Positions 51,733-54,406 of a stretch of 54,406 nt of DNA are shown piece after piece. Numbering within the stretch: position 1 is the first letter of the stretch; every line of letters begins with the position of its first letter. The position numbers were made by a program, and so were the translations under genes. Origin of the DNA: Granulicella sp. S156 (GTDB lineage Bacteria; Acidobacteriota; Terriglobia; Terriglobales; Acidobacteriaceae); assembly GCF_009766105.1 (NCBI RefSeq), contig NZ_LMUH01000003.1, positions 1 to 54,406 of the forward strand, given 5' to 3'. The notes beneath the pieces are model-generated. The model saw only the letters and a program-made list of their open reading frames with translations, searched no databases and was not told the origin of the DNA.

Positions 51733-52545
51733 ATGGCTGCTACGACAGAACGCACAATGTACCTTCCCGAAATTCTCGCGCACACGCGTACCGTGGTTGC
51801 GGAGCGCAAGGCTGCGGCTGACCTGCGCGCGCTAGAGCAACAAGCTGAAGCCCACACTCTGCGCGGGTTTGCGAAGGCGTTGCGTGCGAAGGCGCAGCTG
51901 GGCCCGGCGATTATTGCGGAGTTGAAGAAGGCTTCACCCTCCAAGGGCCTTATCCGTACGGATTTTGATGCGGCAGTACTCGCGCCGCAGCTGGAGGCCG
52001 CGGGAGCGGCCGTGCTCTCCGTGCTTACGGATGAAAAATTCTTCCAGGGCTCGCTCGAGAACTTGCGCCGTGCCTCGGCTGCGGTAAAGATCCCGTGCCT
52101 GCGCAAGGACTTCATGGTCGACGAGTTCCAGATTCTCGAAGCTCGTGCGAACGCCGCCGATGCGATTCTGTTGATTGTCGCCGCGCTGACTGATGCTGAA
52201 CTTCGTACGCTGCGCGACTCCGCGAAGCAGCATGGGCTGGATGTGTTGTGCGAGGTCCACGATAGAGAAGAGCTCGACCGCGCTCTGGCGCTCGACTGCG
52301 AGTGCGTCGGCGTAAACAGCCGCGATCTGCGCACATTTGAGGTTTCGCTCGACCGCGCGTGTGAGCTGGCTATGCACCTGCCTGCAAGCGCTGTGCGCGT
52401 GGCCGAGAGCGGCATCCACACCCTCGCCGACATGCAGCGCCTGCGCGCAGCGGGATATGAGGCTTTTCTCATCGGGGAGTCGCTCATGCGGAAACCGCAT
52501 CCGGGCGAGGCGCTCACGCATCTGCTCTATGAAGCAGCCAAGTAG
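51733..52545 (+). CDS. trpC: indole-3-glycerol phosphate synthase
   Basis: 270 residues, TIM barrel. Catalyses ring closure of CdRP to indole-glycerol phosphate in tryptophan synthesis. The catalytic Lys lies in IIAELKKASPSKG; CLRKDFMVDEFQILEARANAADAILL, the Asn/Ser of GVNSRDLRTFEV, and AESGIHTLADMQRL carry the remaining active-site and phosphate-binding residues. Followed by trpF after 32 nt, hence a trpC-trpF unit; trpB and trpA do not follow, so the pathway genes are split in this genome. Confidence 0.96.
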   Translation: MAATTERTMYLPEILAHTRTVVAERKAAADLRALEQQAEAHTLRGFAKALRAKAQLGPAIIAELKKASPSKGLIRTDFDAAVLAPQLEAAGAAVLSVLTDEKFFQGSLENLRRASAAVKIPCLRKDFMVDEFQILEARANAADAILLIVAALTDAELRTLRDSAKQHGLDVLCEVHDREELDRALALDCECVGVNSRDLRTFEVSLDRACELAMHLPASAVRVAESGIHTLADMQRLRAAGYEAFLIGESLMRKPHPGEALTHLLYEAAK

Positions 52546-52577
52546 TCCGCACAGCTGTTTTTACCTGTTTACTGTTT

Positions 52578-53270
52578 ATGTTCATCAAGATCTGTGCCAA
52601 TACGAACCTCGCTGATGCCCAGCTTGCCATTGAACTGGGTGCGGATGCGGTTGGCTTCGTCTTCGCGCCCAGCAAGCGTCAGGTGACTGCGGAGCAGGTC
52701 GCGGAGATTACGCCCGAGCTGCCCGCTGGGGTAGAAAAGGTCGGTGTCTTTGCTACCGACGACCCCTATGAGGTGGAGCACTATGTGGCCTGTTCGGAGC
52801 TCACGGCAGCGCAACTGCACGGTGCTTTCGATCAGGAGATGGTGCAGGCTTTGTCGGCAGAGTTCGGTGGCGAACTGAAGATTATCCAGACCGTCGCCTA
52901 CGAACTGAATCCTGCCGATCCTGCTGCATCGGATAAACGATTCGAGGCTGTGCTGCGGGCGGCCTTTGCAGAACCTGCCGTGTGGGCAGTGCTCCTGGAC
53001 ACGGCGAAGTCGGGCGCTTCAGGTGGGCTGGGTGTGGTGTTTGATTGGGAGCACGTTGCGGAGATACTGCAGCGTGCGTATCCGTCCTCAGGCGAGAGGC
53101 CTCGCGTGATTCTTGCGGGTGGCCTTCGGCCTGAGAATGTTGCGGAGGCTATTAAGGCGCTTCAGCCCTGGGGCGTGGATGTGGCTAGTGGGGTTGAGGC
53201 GACGCCTGGAAAAAAGGATCCTGAAAAGGTGCGAGCATTTATTGCGGCGGCTCGGGCTGCATCACGCTAA
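52578..53270 (+). CDS. trpF: phosphoribosylanthranilate isomerase
   Basis: 230 residues, TIM barrel. Amadori rearrangement of PRA to CdRP, the step before TrpC. General base Cys in MFIKICANTN (usual IKICG has Gly; here Ala), general acid Asp in LLDTAKSGASGGLG, phosphate-binding ILAGGLRPENV and the closing DVASGVEATPGKKDPEKV. The start codon has no evident Shine-Dalgarno; the sequence before it is a degenerate AAACAG-type repeat (CTGTTTACTGTTT), so translation may depend on coupling with trpC. Confidence 0.95.
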   Translation: MFIKICANTNLADAQLAIELGADAVGFVFAPSKRQVTAEQVAEITPELPAGVEKVGVFATDDPYEVEHYVACSELTAAQLHGAFDQEMVQALSAEFGGELKIIQTVAYELNPADPAASDKRFEAVLRAAFAEPAVWAVLLDTAKSGASGGLGVVFDWEHVAEILQRAYPSSGERPRVILAGGLRPENVAEAIKALQPWGVDVASGVEATPGKKDPEKVRAFIAAARAASR

Positions 53271-53388
53271 GGGTTAGATAGCGTGAACGGATCAATCCGC
53301 ATTAATCTTCCAGAATAAAAATAAAGGCGCCTTAAATGGCAGGACCTGCCGTTTAGCAGGTCGAGTCTGTTTCCCGATTTTGAATCGC

Positions 53389-53562
53389 TTACGAGCGATG
53401 GACGCTGACAGTCCTAACATGCGCCTGAGGCGTGTGTGTATGGACAACCGGGGTATGATCATGCGCCACTGTGGGCGTGTGTGCGAAAGCTACAGTAGGG
53501 GCGAGTGCCAGGACTGCTGCAACGACGATGCGAAATGACTTGCTTTTCAATTGGCTTTTCAT
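53389..53562 (-). CDS. tiny secreted His-rich peptide
   Basis: 57 residues from the ATG at 53562, backed by a near-perfect AGGAGGTG ribosome-binding site. Signal peptide of 27 residues (MKSQLKSKSFRIVVAAVLAL ending PTVAFA), leaving a mature peptide of 30 residues that contains seven His and three HTP units (HTPTVAHDHTPVVHTHTPQ). Such spacing is well suited to binding Ni, Zn or Cu in the periplasm. I do not recognise a family. The open frame extends far upstream but without sense. Its neighbour on the plus strand is trpF (convergent, 118 nt apart). Confidence 0.72.
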   Translation of the reverse strand: MKSQLKSKSFRIVVAAVLALAPTVAFAHTPTVAHDHTPVVHTHTPQAHVRTVSVHRS

Positions 53563-53740
53563 CTCAACACCTCCTAACTGCATATAGGACTCGCGAGCAA
53601 GGAAGAAGGATTCATAAATCGAAAAAGGTGGTTTCGTTTCCATGCAACCAATCGCCGAGTTATAAAGACAGGCAAAGAAGGACCACTGAGCATGCGTGCA
53701 ATTCTGATGAAAATGGGAGAGATATCCATAAAAACTGATC

Positions 53741-53769
53741 TTGATCGATAACTGCTCCCAGGCTATGCT
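53741..53769 (+). promoter_or_regulatory. candidate sigma-70-type promoter
   Basis: TTGATC (53741-53746), 17-nt spacer, TATGCT (53764-53769). It points away from the His-rich peptide gene towards the terminator at 53912-53940. Confidence 0.45.
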
Positions 53770-53776
53770 CTGCTCA

Positions 53777-53940
53777 GATATGTTTTTTCTCAGCTCAAAG
53801 ACCATGCAAACGCAACGAAAGTCGTCGCAGATGTTGTTTGCGTGCGTGGGCGCCGGAGACTGAAAAGCAAAAGATTTTGAATCTTTCTACTTCTCTGAAC
53901 TGGGAACCGATAAACCCGCCACCACCCGGCGGGTTTTCTT
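53777..53940 (+). ncRNA. candidate small RNA or attenuated leader
   Basis: The space 53563-53975 (413 nt) has no recognised gene apart from leader sequence. A promoter-like pair at 53741-53769 and a perfect terminator at 53912-53940 bracket about 165 nt that codes for nothing convincing. The terminator lies 36 nt before the next gene's start, so the transcript could be a free small RNA or a regulatory leader of that gene. Confidence 0.35.
53912..53940 (+). terminator. intrinsic terminator upstream of the last gene
   Basis: AAACCCGCC (53912-53920), 7-nt loop, GGCGGGTTT (53928-53936), then TCTT: nine perfect base pairs. No protein gene ends just upstream on this strand (trpF stops 640 nt earlier). 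Confidence 0.85.
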
Positions 53941-53975
53941 ATGGGCCTGTCGGGTATTCACACCTGGAGCCTGAT

Positions 53976-54290
53976 ATGCATCCCTTTGTTCCGTTTACTT
54001 CTGACGATGAGATTTTGGAGATCGGTTATGGTCTGATGGATCGGACGTTGCCTAAAGCGGCATGGACTCATGCGGCTCATTTCGCGGCAGTGATCTGGCT
54101 GCTCGCAAAGGATACTCGACGACCTTTGTTTGTGACGTGCAATGAACTGATGGCCTCTCCGTTGGGTAGATCCGAGTGGCTTCTCACGTATTGGTCTCGG
54201 CCACGGTTGTTCTCGGTGGAGGCTCGCAGGGCATGGCTCGATCCCGATATCCAGACTTTGCCATTTCCAAGCAGCAGCAAAAAGCCTTGA
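53976..54290 (+). CDS. hypothetical protein, possibly internally shortened
   Basis: 104 residues from the ATG at 53976, chosen for GGAG 7 nt upstream; the frame also opens at 53838 but across a terminator. The N-terminal block (DRTLPKAAWTHAAHFAAVIWLL) and the C-terminal block (LMASPLGRSEWLLTYWSRPRLFSVEARRAWLDPDIQTLPF, shown here in order) match what I recall of a family of about 160-residue bacterial proteins of unknown function in which about 60 residues lie between these blocks. Here they are joined directly by AKDTRRPLFVTCNE. The stop codon forms part of the large terminal palindrome. Confidence 0.6.
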   Translation: MHPFVPFTSDDEILEIGYGLMDRTLPKAAWTHAAHFAAVIWLLAKDTRRPLFVTCNELMASPLGRSEWLLTYWSRPRLFSVEARRAWLDPDIQTLPFPSSSKKP

Positions 54291-54378
54291 CGCAACGGGC
54301 GCAAAGAAAAAGCGCAAAGGTACGCGACGGCTTCCGTGGCGTACCTTTGCGCTTTTTCTTTGCGCCCGAGGCGTCAAG
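54286..54378. repeat. 40-bp-stem palindrome acting as terminator
   Basis: Arms 54286-54325 and 54339-54378 pair at 38 of 40 positions (GCGCAAAGAAAAAGCGCAAA core), 13-nt loop containing its own small ACGG/CCGT pair. The left arm includes the stop codon of the preceding gene (TGA 54288-54290); the right arm is followed by ATTTTTG, so it can terminate plus-strand transcription. Similar in wording to the palindrome at 3912-3996. Confidence 0.92.
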
Positions 54379-54406
54379 ATTTTTGCTGCTCTATGCGATA
54401 TTTGCC

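Noticed and set aside
53830..53911. tRNA or tmRNA fragment (GACTGAAAAG and GATTTTGAATC look like anticodon arms)
   Set aside because: No acceptor stem, D-arm or TTC-arm could be assembled around either stretch.

Overview
The window looks like a piece of the chromosome of an acidobacterium of the Terriglobia type (Granulicella/Terriglobus/Edaphobacter relatives). This is an inference from gene content: the C-terminus of a large TonB-dependent receptor, a DUF3857/transglutaminase/TPR giant, a CXXC-X17-CXXC zinc-ribbon protein, YXWGXW lipoproteins, an M1-peptidase/ABC-permease fusion, and a GC-rich, densely packed layout full of short palindromic repeats. No rRNA, tRNA, CRISPR array, transposase or phage gene is visible; it reads as core chromosome.

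Layout. 1-6.4 kb: receptor end, DMT exporter, cupin, cysS, and a secreted DPP-IV-like S9 peptidase. 6.7-11.8 kb (minus): a signalling operon (ABC ATPase, permease, DesK-like kinase, NarL-type regulator) that runs without a gap into gluQRS and a lipoprotein. 12-17.4 kb: RDD protein, Y-family polymerase, cupin, a LysW-like zinc ribbon with a surface protein, secreted M28 peptidase and a rhomboid-like protein that has lost its catalytic His. 17.7-22 kb (minus): aspS, DUF1287, hicBA, hisS. 22.1-25 kb: an ECF sigma factor with its candidate anti-sigma partner, ferritin-like protein, and a small secreted protein with an apparent frameshift. 25-31.7 kb: DUF3857 protein, gamma carbonic anhydrase, rpsU, zinc-ribbon protein, MBL hydrolase, dut. 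31.7-36.3 kb: ABC transporter whose permease is fused to an M1 aminopeptidase. 36.6-41.7 kb: three polytopic lipid-linked-sugar glycosyltransferases. 41.9-44.8 kb: rplU-rpmA, DinB-fold protein, mntH. 44.8-47.9 kb: two paralogous YXWGXW lipoproteins. 48.3-54.4 kb: acnA, trpC-trpF, a tiny His-rich secreted peptide, a candidate small transcript, and a hypothetical protein ending in a 40-bp hairpin.

The most interesting material is non-coding. (i) A dispersed element of about 210 bp with 43-nt terminal inverted repeats occurs complete twice and partial or variant at least three more times; the two complete copies, a half copy and a variant copy sit between the 3' ends of convergent genes. (ii) The ECF sigma gene and a divergently transcribed membrane-protein gene share back-to-back promoters, each of the form GAAACTT-N15-GTC, built on a perfect 10-bp inverted repeat. 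(iii) A 30-nt dyad lies in front of the kinase/regulator/ABC operon. (iv) A DtxR/IdeR-like box lies directly on the mntH start. Among proteins, the LysW-like carrier with a polyacidic tail, the pseudo-rhomboid, the HEXXH-X19-E peptidase/permease fusion and the 57-residue His-rich peptide deserve attention.
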